Source of the DNA: Larix sibirica
Lineage: Eukaryota > Streptophyta > Pinopsida > Pinales > Pinaceae
DNA length: 25,280 bases
Assembly: GCA_004151065.3 (NCBI GenBank)
Contig: NWUY0300023841.1
Location: forward strand, 41,137 to 66,416
Direction: 5' to 3'
Under the pieces are notes generated by a model. It saw only the letters and a list, made by a program, of their open reading frames with translations, searched no databases and was not told the DNA's origin. Every line of letters starts with the position of its first letter. Positions within the stretch are counted from its first letter, which is position 1. Shown here in pieces: positions 1 through 11,312 of the stretch. The position numbers and the translations under genes were made by a program.

Positions 1-1131
1 AATGAAGAACCAGGGATAATATCAATGGAGTGTTTTACTTGGAAGTGTAGTGGTACTCCAACTGGATCTTTGAACACATCTTTATATTCTTCATGTACTC
101 TGTTGACTTGTTGCTGCTATTGAGATTCAAGGTTGGTGGAGAGTCAACTGGTTGTTGTGATATTTAGGAGTGATGATATTTGATCGTCAACAACATGAAT
201 TTCTTAGCATGATTGATCAACTTTTGGCTTGTTTCATTGAAACCATCTTGACAGTCAGTGTGGGTCGACGTTTAGGAATGCTATACCACTAATTTGGATT
301 ATGGCAATCACTTTCTATGGTTTAGAACGATACCTTCCATTTATGTCCCACAAGTAAGGTTTTCCAATCAATAAATTAGCTTATCAAGAGTGGTGCCACA
401 TCATAAAGCACCTCATCTCGAAAGGGACTAATAGAGTAGGCAATTTTGTGTTGTTGGTTGATCATGAGTTCTTGTATATTATTTATCTAACCGATGTTGT
501 AAGGTTGTGAATGGGGAGTAGTAACAAGGCCCAATTTATTCATAATGTCTTCAGAGACAAAGTTCCTTTGACTATCATTGTCCACAATCATATGCAATGG
601 GCTATTCTGAACCCATATCTGTGTATGCAACAATAGTTCTCTTTCCTCTTCATCGAGGATGGTGAATCTTGCGAGGGTTGACGAATTCGATGCCAATAGA
701 GTCTTGGATTCTGAGGTTGATTCCACAATAGATCTGTCGTCAGTGCCTGATTCAGAGGTAGAGATCTGTGCCAAGAATGTCTTCCAATATTTTCTTTCAA
801 GTGCATCATGCCAAGCTAAACTGCGGTCATCACACCATTTTCCTGCAGGAGGTTGTTTACTCTGTTTTCCCTTGTCTTTCTTGAAAGGCTTCTTACCCCG
901 TTCTAGTTTCTGGAAATTAGTCTGAGAAGACCGTTTTGACTTGTTGGAGTCAATAGTTGGTTGAGATTTCTTGTCTAAACGTTGACTGGCCGATTTAGTC
1001 GAAAAACATCCTTTTGCTTTTAATTACATCTCGAGCTTAATGGAATAATGGAATGCTTCTGCTAGAGTGCTAATAATGAGAAATTCCATCTCTAGTTGTA
1101 TATAAGGAGATAAACCACTAATATACTTCAN
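1..1131 (-). pseudogene. Ty3/gypsy retrotransposon fragment: gag C-terminus, protease, start of RT region
   Basis: Read on the minus strand, one frame runs from about 1128 to 487 with a single TAA (1024-1026). It covers a gag C-terminal segment (KYISGLSPYIQ, then LAEAFHYSIKLEM), a Lys/Ser-rich linker, and a retropepsin-like segment (SQRNFVSEDIMNKLGL, then TTPHSQPYNIG) that stops at a TAG at 487-489. Beyond that stop the same frame gives SPFRDEVLYDVAPL, and after a frameshift a segment like the usual LLGQPYLW block of gypsy elements. Near the left edge EYKDVFKDPVGVP and HSIDIIPG match the entry to a gypsy RT. In this family the protease cuts the gag-pol polyprotein. Here the catalytic loop, normally D-S/T-G, reads D-N-D (574-582), so the protease looks dead. 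The rest of pol lies outside the window. No LTR is seen. The family-level call is secure; the lineage within Ty3/gypsy is not. Confidence 0.87.
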
Positions 1132-1140
1132 TATAGCACA

Positions 1141-2699
1141 TCTTCTTCTTCAATTATAGACTTCACATGCTTCTTTTGCACCCCTTGACCTTTTCTAGCA
1201 CATTTTCTTTTTGAGCACTTAAGACTTGATCACTTGAATGGATGATGTAAAATGTGCCACTTTTAAGCTATATAATGCACCACCTTTTTAATTACAATCA
1301 TGTTATGTCAACCCTAGCAAAATTCTGGCCTAGTTAGGTTGGCCCTGACAAAACATCTAGCCCAATACAAAGAAAACTTCATATCTTCTCAACCACGGGG
1401 AGTTAGGAATCATGCCACCTATCAATGGAAAGGTCTCAGAATAGGCTATATGATTATGGAACTTATTATTTCACTTGGGCTACATTTATGGGGGGAATTC
1501 CCCTTTTCTCTTTAGTATCATTCTCATGAGACTCCCACTGGCTTTGTCTTCATGGCCTCTTGCTTTACTTCTTCAATGGGCATTGACTTGTGTTCCTGAC
1601 CACTTCATGTCTTCATCAAGGGGATTTTGTACACCTCACATAATTATGGTTATGTGGACACATCATCATCACTTTAGGGGCTTCTTCACTTTGTATTTAT
1701 ATACACTTGTGCTTGGATTTTGACATTAATGACAACCGTATTCAACATTCCTTCAAGAGGATTCTTCAAGGGGGTTCTACACTGCATATTCAAGACTCTG
1801 TAGATCTTATTTGAGTAATATATAGGGATTCTTATATAAATTGCATGTAGTCTTATAACCACTATTGTAGGGGCTTTAAGGAGTTTGACATCAATGACAA
1901 CTTCAATCAAAATGGGAAATGGGCGAAGCAGAGGGACAAGAAGAAGTGTTGGTAAAACCAAAACAAAAAGCAAATAACTATTTAACTTACCAGGATGATC
2001 ACTAGGAACTGCCCAATAGTTATTATTTATCCACGTCACGTCCTCTTCTATATATCATATATAAATGTCATCATGTTAGATATTAATGATAAAACAAACT
2101 AGTGAAAGATCATAGTGGTGTATTATACTGAAATACGTCAAATTCCAAAGAAACTTATTTGTGAAACCATGAGTAGTAAATGAGGAAAAACAAACTAGAT
2201 AACCAAACAATGAACACTGAACTATGAAAAACAAAAACACATGACCTAACGTGATGGAAAACAAGAAAGCATAATGACATACGACTAAAACAACAAGGTT
2301 ACTCCTACTTGTACAAAAGATGAAAATAAGATCATGGTGGATGCCATTTATTGTAGATGAATGCATCGTTAATGTTATGATGATTATTGTGTGGTTTATG
2401 ATGTTCTTAAATTTTTTTGCATTGGGTTCCTAAAATAAAGATGGATTTGTTCATGGAATACTAAAAAGAACCGTTAGACCTAATTGAACAAGATAGAAAG
2501 AAATGTAAAGAAAACAAGTTAGTCTCAATGAGATTAGAAAATTTCTCAACCCATGAATCCCAAATGAAGTCTTTAAGCATCAACTCGGGAGTTTCTCCAT
2601 CCCGCTAATTGCTTCCAATTGATTAATCATGGATAATGCATATAATATTGTCTTTCGAATCAACAATCATCAAAACTTGATCACTTCATTTATAATTAT
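1141..2699. other. Interval without a recognisable gene
   Basis: Only short reading frames of random-looking composition occur here (for example 1475-1723 plus and 1686-2039 minus). I see no family motif, no LTR ends and no tRNA fold. The gypsy gag homology to the left stops abruptly near 1131, next to an undetermined base at 1131, so the rest of that gag has been lost or replaced. Confidence 0.5.
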
Positions 2700-3990
2700 T
2701 GGTTTATTCATTGACATGTTGCTTTGGGATAGATTTGGGACATTCATTGTAGGTAGGTTGCAATCTAACTTGAGATGAGGCATCAATTTTGCGAACGACA
2801 TGTGTATTCACATCGAGGACCTAGATGATCTTGAATTCATCATCCAAAATGACACATCCCTCTGGGAGAGACGTAGGATAATCATCGTAAATTGGATGCG
2901 AGTTAGATTAGAAAAAAAATCACTCTTAGACATGATAAGATTCTTGAAATCAGGGATCCTTGTGGTTTCAGCCTCTTCATTGAGTTGGAAAGCTTATTCA
3001 ATGAAATCATGAGGATAATCTTCATAAAATGGATGAGGGATTTCCTCCAAGTTATAGGATTCTTACTTAAGGGTAAGCTCATGGGAAAGAGGGTTCTCGT
3101 ACTCAATCGAGAATAACTGGGAATCTTTGTCATGAATTTATGGAACAATAAAGGGCTTGTCAAAATTAAGAGCTACAATGTCATCAAAGGCTAAACATTC
3201 ATGGCCAAAAAAAGGAGGGAAATATTTTTCAAAATCATGACGAATCACATCCTCGCAGGGACCAATTTCATCTCTTTGATGTCCATTCACAAAGAAATTT
3301 TATAAAGGGAGTTGATTATCGAATAACATATTGTCTTGAAAATTATAGGGCTTGTTTTCAATTAGGACCTCATCTTGCGGATTGGGGACACATGGAGTGT
3401 TAGGATGAGGTAGGTTGACATCTTCTTGAGGAATAGGAATCTGAGAGTCTTGTTTGAAATTGGTCGGGAAGATATCATCATTGAAAAAGAAAACCTCATG
3501 AATGTCTAGCGTTGGATGAGAGACCGATTCGGGGAGATCAATTATATTCTTGATCATATTGTGAAGGGGACTCGGAAGTTGGGGATAATTATCAAGAGAG
3601 AAACTATGGAGAAAATCCTCACAATGCTTCTTATATTTGGCTTCCAAGAGCTTCTAGCAGGTGTTAGGATCATGATGATCATCGCAAAAGTCACACCAAG
3701 ACAAAGGAGACTTTGAATTGTCAAACTTAGTGTTGAAAATGTTGAAGAATTACTCCCAACCCTTGATAGAATAATCAGGCAAAGGTTGAAACTAATTGGA
3801 AGCCTTGCCCCAAAGCATATTAAAAAAACAACAACAATAAAAAAGAGATCATAAATGTGATTGGCATGAAAATAATTGGTGAAGCTTTTGATATGATTGG
3901 TAGGATTCTCAGGAGGTAGACTTGCGAATTTGGGAAGGTTAGTGACCAAACACCAGATTTCCAAATGTTAATTCGAAATACTTGGAACGT
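2700..3990 (-). pseudogene. Gag-like remnant of a second LTR retrotransposon
   Basis: On the minus strand the N-terminal part (from about 3964) reads LPKFASLPPENPTNHIKSF, followed by a short Asn/His segment. This has the look of plant retrotransposon gag (a 'LPKF-G-P-DH---F' start). After a frameshift near 3700-3780 comes FDNSKSPLSW and then a CCHC-knuckle-like run, CDFCDDHHDPNTC (3657-3696). Its spacing (C-x2-C-x3-H-x4-C) is one residue short of the canonical gag knuckle. Next follows an open stretch at 3300-3647 (LEAKYKKHCEDFLHSFSLDN) and an acidic, Pro/Asn-rich tail. The tail can be followed with several in-frame stops to about 2700 (GHECLAFDDIVALNFDKPF, then EGCVILDDEFKII). No protease, RT or LTR is attached. 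It is not the missing gag of the 1-1131 element, because it carries its own knuckle and a different tail. Gag identity is an inference from motif order. Confidence 0.55.
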
Positions 3991-4020
3991 TGACATGAAT
4001 AATAACAAACCACTAGACAT

Positions 4021-7000
4021 TAGTCATGATTGGATGGTATCATGAAGGATTCAATGAAACTAAATCTCAAGGGATTGGATTAGGAAGAATTCAAAAGATA
4101 AACAAGAACTTCATTCCAAACAGAGTTTTAATTTTATGTTGATGCTCAAATCGACATGGCTCGGGCATGGACATTGAAAACACCCTCAAAGGGCTGGTCA
4201 AGGGGGAGATGGGGATGCAAACCCATGTGATGCTTTAAGCCCTCGAATGAATGGGATCCATGAGATTAGTTAATTAATCTATGTGTATTAATGAGTAAAA
4301 AAGTACAATTAAATGTGCTAATGACAAAAGATTAAGAGTATTGGTTATTAATAAATCAACTACGCTAATTACGAAATACATGAAAATAAGTTATAAAATA
4401 AAACTAAGGAAGGCGTTAGTCGTGAAATATTTACATAAATTGACTAAGCACACTAATAAAAGAGACAATATTATAATAAATGCAGATACAAGATTAGTTG
4501 ATGAAGTATATATAAAGTTAAGCTAAACAAAAAGAATTGTGTGGAAAAGCAAATGATTGATTCATGAAATAAAATCGAAGGCGTCAGCAAATGGAAGAAA
4601 AATGTATTTAAATTTTTATGATGTACACGCTATATTAATTAGTTGGTGCATGTTTGTGGAAAGAGTATGTTATTAAGCCCAAAATCAGACTTACAGAATG
4701 TAAATAATTTCGTTAACTCCATGCATGAAAAATTAATCCCTTTGTGAGGTAGTCGTCTTTAAGCATTGAGCATTTTATGAAAATGAAAATTTTAATTTTA
4801 ACGATTTGCATTAAACTAAAGAGGACGGGAAATTGAACATAGTGGCTAGATTACTTTTGCAAGCAATTCATCACAAAGCAAAACGCTTACAACTTGAAAA
4901 TTCATCTATTATGTACAAGTTAGGGAAAAAAATGAAATAATATAAACTGTCTTGAATATTTACAATTTGTATAGAATTTGAAATGAGATAAAAAGGTAGA
5001 AAAGAGAATTTGAATGATAAAATAACTTGAGAAAGTACGTAGGTATACCTAAATAGTTTTTTTTATTAAACTTGAAATTTAAAAAGCCATTAAAGTACAA
5101 CATGTTGCAATTGATTTTTGACCATTGAGAAGATAAGGTTTATGAGACCCTATGTCGCTCTCAACATTCCAGGATCAATTGAGTGAACTCAAGACTAGAG
5201 AGTACTCCCCACTCAAATTGTCATGAAGTTAACCTACATGCATGAAAACGTCAATCATAAAAATATATAGGAAAACTAAAAAAAAATGCAAGAAAACAGA
5301 ACGTACCTTTGACGGAAGGACACTCTTCCTTCACCCTAATGGATGTACCTGGACATAATCTTATCTGCCATAACCACATTGTTAGGTTCTTGGATGACTG
5401 AATATTGCAGGGGGGGTCAAATCAAATAGGAACCTAGCAGCACTTGCTCCTTACCTTTAGTGTGATTGATGATTTGGAAGCTTGCCTTCTTCTTGCATTT
5501 AAAGTTGTTTGTGGGGTAGGCGAATCATTCTAGATGCTCTGAAGTTTGGACATCTTCGGTGATGTTGAGCATTTCAAATGCTTATAGGTGCATGCAAAAG
5601 GTGAACTACATGAAACCAACTTTCACTATTTTGTTGAAATTATAGGCCTTAAACTTCATGGCCGTAAGAAATATTACATGTAACATCCAAAGGTGCAATT
5701 ATCCTCCAAGACTTTGGTTTTCCGTTTTGTCTTTCGAGAGAAACTTGACATTCTAAAATGCTTGGCCTCATAATTACAGATGAAACGTGCCTCGAGGATC
5801 TTGCAAAGGACGTAGGATCCATGACATCATTTGATGCAAAAAAAAAAGTGAATATGCACAAATAACCCTATTGAAAATTCCTCCTTGTTGTTTAAAAAAA
5901 ATGCCACAAAAGTCTATCTAGGCTAGTCATGAGGTATGACTTCAGAGGTTTAGATGCCACTTCTGAAATTTATTGTACCATAGATGCAAGCAAATCTTCC
6001 AGGACTTATTATGAAATAGTGTGCATAGTTATGTGCTTCACAAAACTATTAGCCTGCAATTGAATCGATACAACGTCGTCACTTCCATAGAGTCACGTTA
6101 ACAATGAACAACCATTGGGCCAGATGCCCAATTTCCCATTCAACAAGATCAAAGCTTGATCCTTCAATGGATGAAGGATGGAGCCCTTTCTTGATCCGCA
6201 CATGAATGCGGTCATGTCCTCACCAACATGTATGGTGATGATGGATCTGCCTTGTTTCATGGTTGTGATGGTCTTCTATTCGATTGTGAATGCTATGGAA
6301 ATCGTTGAATTATTGCAGGAGGTATTTTTTGGGTTACTATTTATCATCAGGACTCTCTTTGTAAACACCTCCTTGAACGCAACATGCTTGTGCGTGGATC
6401 TGCCATTGACGAGCTGCTTGGTGGACGTGGGCAAAAATCATAGCCTCTTGAATACTCCTCCTTCGTTTTGCTTGCATCTTTACGCATTACGCTGCCACCT
6501 TGTTTGTTGCAGGGTGTCACCCTAGTATCTGAGTACTGCAGAACTGATTCTTCTTTGGCCTATATGTGTCTCTGCCTATACCGCTTGTTGGTTTCCTATG
6601 TATCTCATTTCCTCGTGCACTGGTTGTTTAGCAATTTTCTTGTGTTGCTACGTGTTGTGCTAGCTCTGTGTAACATTCCCTATGTGTCCTTAGCATTAGT
6701 CTCTTCCAGCTATAGCCTGTTTGTACAAGTCGAACCTACGACTTGTGATAATGAATCCCTCTTCCATTCTTGTGTTGGTCTGTGCGTTATTCCCTCCCTT
6801 TCCATTGCCATGCAACGACAACCATTGTGTCATTTCGCTTGTGTGTGGTTGTGTTTCACTATCGTTTATTTTACTCCAAACTTGTCTACATGCTTGACAT
6901 ATTTGTTAGCTTTGTTGTCATGTATTAAATCTCCACCACTTTCTCCTTTCCTACCTCTTATCCACCACATTTCATTACCTCTACGTGCTATTATTCTATG

Positions 7001-7914
7001 TGGGTGGTTCCTCATAGAGTCACTTAAGTCCGCCCTCATTGACATGGCAGGTTTAACATTGATTGTGTGAAAAGACCCGCATGGATTTGAACACATGGCA
7101 ATACTCATCGTTGATTTTAATGTGTTTTACCATTTTTCAAGTAACGTATCTTCTTCTCATCCTCCATCACTTATGGATTACAGAATGCAGAGAGCAATGG
7201 AAAGTCTTATCCAATTGTAAGCTTAGTTGTTTTTGCGGCCTTGTATTTTCCACTTCGTAGACCACTTTTTGCCTACTCCATTTCCCCGCATCTTTCATAC
7301 TTCCATGAGTCTTGGATCCTTGCCATGTTCCATACTCACCTGCACTTGTGTTTCTATGCTTTAATTAAGGAACGTGATTTTAATACTTTTCACCCTTTTA
7401 TTTGTTGACAATAGGATAAAAATAAGTCATATGAATAAGTGTTCAAATGCTTAACCTTCCTTATGAAAGCAATTGACCTTTACGGGATGAGGTATAATAA
7501 AAGAGAAGGAACTTTTTTTTTTTTTAATTTTATTTTTTTTATTAATGTGAACTTTCAATGAATTTAAAAAAAAATGACTCGAGGATGCATAACCTTATAA
7601 GGATTCATCATTTTTTGACATGAATAATATATTGGAAAATTTTGACAAGTGAAACTTTACAAAATTGGGGAGAATTTTGTAATCATGGGAAAAAAAAAAT
7701 TTGATTTGATAGTAAATGATATTGGAGCAATAAGATTTCTTGAAGGATGGATCTTAATATAAAAGGTTTCCCTTTATATTCGGGATAATAGGTAGAAAAA
7801 AATGATAAATGGATTTAAGGGGAAAGGGGATTTTTTTTTGGAACTTGAGGTATGTAAGCGTGATATGACGCTGAGGACAAATTTGGTGAATAAAAAATGA
7901 AGGGCACACAACTA
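4021..7914. other. Long AT-rich interval without a supportable gene
   Basis: The first 1.3 kb is strongly A/T-rich with many short A and T runs. A T-rich then A-rich patch lies at about 7510-7575. The longest open frame is 6468-7070 on the plus strand (200 codons), overlapped by 6178-6525. It is an almost uninterrupted Leu/Cys/Ser-rich hydrophobic sequence from a pyrimidine-rich strand. It shows no domain, no conserved motif and no sequence context of a gene, and I do not call it. No repeat ends or RNA genes were recognised. Confidence 0.5.
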
Positions 7915-7933
7915 ACACGATTGGTAAAATTTT

Positions 7934-8270
7934 GACCAATAAGACATCAATGACCTCGACATGACAAAATCTTGCAAGATTGGCGTGGGGGTCAAATGGT
8001 GAAACAAAATATGGGCATGATGAGCTTTTGTCGTGGACTCAATGACACATAAACAATAGCATGATGATAAATATAGGGAGAAACAATGAATTTTGAAATT
8101 TGACACAATTTGGACTGGTAAGACACACATGACAAACCTTCCTAAATTAGGCATGAAAGTCAAATGACGAAGCTTATGGTGCAACTAAGCATGGACATGA
8201 AGAGGACCTTGTACTGGACAAAATGGTAAAGACATAATAGAAACACAATGGACTTTAATATGTTCACCTC
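7934..8270. repeat. Diverged direct repeat, two units of about 170 bp
   Basis: Two adjacent stretches align by eye. The first begins near 7934 (GACCAATAAGACA...) and the second near 8113 (GACTGGTAAGACA...). The best-matching core starts at 7959 and 8127, ACATGACAAA followed by CTT, then ATT-GC-TG and GTCAAATG, an offset of 168 bp. A second block matches further on (GGGCATGATGAG against GGACATGAAGAG). An indel of about 11 bp separates the first and core blocks in unit 1. The units are clearly degenerate. Only two are seen, so this could be a remnant of a longer satellite-like array or an internal duplication. Confidence 0.55.
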
Positions 8271-10525
8271 TGACATTATGTTTCAACCCTTTAGAATGAT
8301 GTCGATGTCGAGGAATCAACATCATCACCACTAGATTTTTGCTCCCAAATCCATGTTTTTCACCTTTGGATCACGAAGTCCAAGACCTCCTGTAATTTTG
8401 GTTTTGCAGACCTTCTCCTAGGCTACAACAACCTTTTTTCTTAGCCTCCCCATAGAAAGGTTCTTTGGAGAGTGTTGATAGCTTTTATGATTTTTTTGGG
8501 GGTAGCCAAGATAGAGAACAAGAAAGTGGATAGAGCTTGGAGAATAGACTTGAGAAGAGTCATTCAACCTGCTAGGTTCATAGAGCAAAAAGCCCAGTTT
8601 GCTAGATGCTTTTTTAGATTAGAAAGAAGGTCCTCCCAAGAAGGGTTATTACAGGGGTTTTGAATTAGAGAATCCCCTAGGTATTTGGATGGAAGGGAGA
8701 CCCTTTTATATCCTAGAAACCTAGTTATATTTAGTTGAACTAGAATAGAAACCTTGAGAAAGAAGATTTGGGATTTTCCTAGGTTTACAAAGGTTCAAGA
8801 AGCTAACATAAAGGTATTTAAATTTTATTGAAAGGCTTATGCTTCCTTGATTAAGAGAATCCCCATAAGCATGGTGTCATCTACAAATTGTTGTGAGAGA
8901 TAATGAGATCTTCTCCATGGGAATTGAGGCCTTTTTATATAGCTTGCTTGCATGGCTACTTTAATTGATATACCAAGCCCTTCTGCCATGAGATTGAAGA
9001 GAAAGGGACAGAGAGAGGATCTCCCTGCCTAATGCCATGGGATGGAATAAAAGTAGTTGAAGGAAAGCGATTAACAAGGATGAGAAGAAGGTAGAGGAGA
9101 TAAGGGAGAGAACCCAATTGACCCAATGGTTCAAGAATCCAAAAGCTGAAAGTAGATATTTGAGATATTCCCAACTTAGAGTGTCAAAATCTTTTAATAA
9201 ATCAAGCTTGAGAATCATACATGGAGTATTAGAGAATTTGAGAGAGTGGATGAGCTCATGGGGCACACTGATCCCATTAGCAATTTAGCGTCCTTCGGCG
9301 TATCTTGATTGCTCTTCTGAGATGATTAAGGGAAGAAGAGGCTTGGGATGATTGGCAATGAATTTTGTTATGATTTTTCAAATTACATTGCAGAGTCATA
9401 TAGGACTGAATTTGTTGGGATCATTAGCTTTATCCTCCTTTGGAATTAGAGCTAAGAACATTGAGTTAAGGGATAGGATAATTTCCCTTGTTTGCCTATA
9501 TTCTTTAACTACTTCCCATATTTCTGATTTGACCGTACTCCAACATGAGTGGAAGAAGTTAGAAGTGAAACTATTCAAGCCCGGGGATTTATCATGGGCC
9601 ATGTCGAAAGCTACTATTCCCCCTCTTCCATTGTAATTTCCCTCAATAAACTAGCATTATAATCCTCTGTGATTATTGAAGGAATGTTTTGAACACATTT
9701 TCCAATAGCTTTTGTTCGATGTATGGGGGGGTAAGTGAGGAGAGTGTTATAGTAGTTGGTCAAATCATTTTCCATTTCAACATGATTTTTTACTATAGCT
9801 ACTGTAGATGTTTTGATTGAGGTTATGGTGTTATAATGACAATGTTATATCACTGAGTTGTGGAAAACCTTGGTGTTTATCTCCAGGCTTTTTTGATCCA
9901 ATTAACTCTTGAATTATGCCTCCATAGTGTTTCCTCTTGCTTGGCTAGAGTGTCTATCTGCGTTTGCATATTTAATTCTTCTTCCTTGAGATGTTATGAG
10001 TAGCCTTCCATAATGATTTTTTGTTGAAGAGTCCTCATTTTGATTTCGAATGCTTTTTCCTCCTCGAATATGTTGCCAAAGATTTCTTTGTTCCAAACTT
10101 TAAGTTTGACCTTTAGTTGTTTGAGATTTTGTTGCACTTGATACATATTTGATTCTTATGATTATCTCGCTCCACTGTAGGTCTATGTTTTGATGAAAGA
10201 ATGGGTGTCTTAGCAAAAAAAATCAAATATGGAGGGTATGTTCTTGGGTTTTTCATCCTGTTGAATGGAGAGGCATATGGGCCAGTGATATTATCCTATA
10301 TAGGGTAAGATGTATGCTTCCATGGAGAAGTTTTTCCCAATCATATTGGATGAAATAAGAAGATGATCCAACCGAGAGGCTACTTGATGGTTTCCCCCTT
10401 GTTTATTATTCCAAGTGTAGATGTCGTTAATTGTTTCTATGTCCAATAAATTTAGGCTTTTGAGAAGATCCTTGAATTGGGTGCATGAGGGGTTCGAATT
10501 TCTAATTTGGACTTTCTTCTCTTGT

Positions 10526-10539
10526 AATGAAGTGATCAT
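10526..10539. repeat. Target-site duplication, left copy (14 bp)
   Basis: AATGAAGTGATCAT at 10526-10539 is repeated exactly at 10715-10728. The match continues as one mismatch plus TT on the right (ATGTT against ATATT). Confidence 0.85.
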
Positions 10540-10714
10540 GTTCAATCCCCTTAGGGGTGTGTTAGTTGGGAGGAGACACCCAAAACTCCATTCAATTGAG
10601 TTTTGGTGTGGCCCAAGTTGGGTGNGCTTAGATGCCCCTGGGTCATGGTTTTGTTAGACCAAAGGCCACTCATGAAAGTTAGGGAGATTCTAGAAAACAA
10701 ACAAACTAATAATA
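10540..10714 (+). mobile_element. Short retroposon-like insertion (SINE-like) inside LINE family A
   Basis: A 175-bp segment flanked by an exact 14-bp direct duplication splits the LINE endonuclease at its GDFNMITS motif. The host coding sequence is recognisable on both sides, with the motif partly duplicated as expected for a target-site duplication. The plus-strand right end is A-rich (GAAAACAAACAAACTAATAAT) directly before the second duplication. There are no terminal inverted repeats. Both points favour L1-mediated retroposition over a DNA transposon. The left end starts with GTTCAATCC, which fits a Pol III B-box (GTTCRANNC), but no A-box lies upstream. It could be a 5'-truncated tRNA-derived SINE or another truncated retroposon. 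A hairpin (CCAAAACTC at 10580-10588, GAGTTTTGG at 10598-10606) lies inside. One base is undetermined at 10625. Confidence 0.75.
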
Positions 10715-10728
10715 AATGAAGTGATCAT
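10715..10728. repeat. Target-site duplication, right copy (14 bp)
   Basis: Exact copy of 10526-10539, directly after the A-rich end of the insertion at 10540-10714. Confidence 0.85.
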
Positions 10729-11312
10729 ATTAAAATCTCCCCCATAATCCATTGTTGATATCCTATTATCTCTTGCAGTTCCACTATCGATTGGAGGATT
10801 TTTCTTTCCCTCTGCAAAACTGGGTCATATAAATTGGTAATGTAGCCTATCTCATATATACCAATAACTTGGATTTTTTTCTATAAAAGTACGATGTGTT
10901 GAAAGAAAGTTATATAGTTGGATAAGCCATGGGTTCCATAATATGGATGTTCCCCACGACGCCCCTTTGACATCCATTGCTATCATTTGAGATTCTTTCC
11001 AACTTTTCAGAGCTATTCACTAGGGCTATTTTGTTGAGAATTTTGTTTCATGAATTATCATTATTGCTGGGTGATCCTGGGCAATTTTGTTTTTGAGGGC
11101 TCACTACTTTATTTTTCCATTGAGGCCCTGAATATTTCAATATATTATATTCATTGAGAGGTAGAGGGAGGAGTGACTGTGAATTTTTTTGTCACTGATG
11201 CATATTGTCCAGAATCAATGAGTTTTTCCGCTAATTCTTTTAAGAGATGGTTATTGGATCACCAACCCTTTTTTTTTGGTCTTCGTTATGGGTTTTGGAG
11301 TATTAATTCGAT

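Larger units (their letters stand above)
8325..11154 (-). pseudogene. LINE family A ORF2 remnant: endonuclease and reverse transcriptase
   Basis: The frame opens at an ATG at 11152-11154 (MNIIY, then a stop where Trp is usual, then NIQGLNGK). This is the typical start of an L1 AP-endonuclease. ALKNKIAQDHPAIM and IIHETKF (the catalytic E segment) follow, then a GDFNMITS block. FNMITSLQEKK is seen again after the insertion, then TWNNKQGGNHQVASRLDHLL (10291-10545). A linker has KVWNKEIFGNIFEEEKAFE and ETLWRHNSRVNWIK. The RT gives DKSPGLNSFTSNFFHSCW and FLALIPKED (9396-9602), LKLDLLKDFDTLSWEYL, and IPSHGIRQGDPLS. The catalytic box reads F-V-D-D (8876-8887) instead of the usual Y/F-A-D-D. Post-RT blocks (SLPSKYLG, LANWAF, RTFLWGG) follow. 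ORF2 would nick DNA and copy the LINE RNA; this copy is dead. Confidence 0.85.

Noticed and set aside
659-925. 88-codon plus-strand frame
   Set aside because: Antisense shadow of the gypsy linker and protease segment read on the minus strand.
6468-7070. 200-codon open frame on the plus strand, hydrophobic and Leu/Cys-rich
   Set aside because: No motif, no homologous second copy, low-complexity composition from a pyrimidine-rich strand, and no gene context. An open frame of this length can arise from composition alone.
7508-7575. T-rich then A-rich patch as a possible retroposon tail
   Set aside because: No coding or structured element and no flanking direct repeat accompanies it; simple-sequence DNA is enough.
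10491-10503. GGTTCGAATT, resembling a tRNA B-box
   Set aside because: It lies within the LINE endonuclease coding sequence (codons of RNSNP read on the minus strand) and no A-box or tRNA fold surrounds it.
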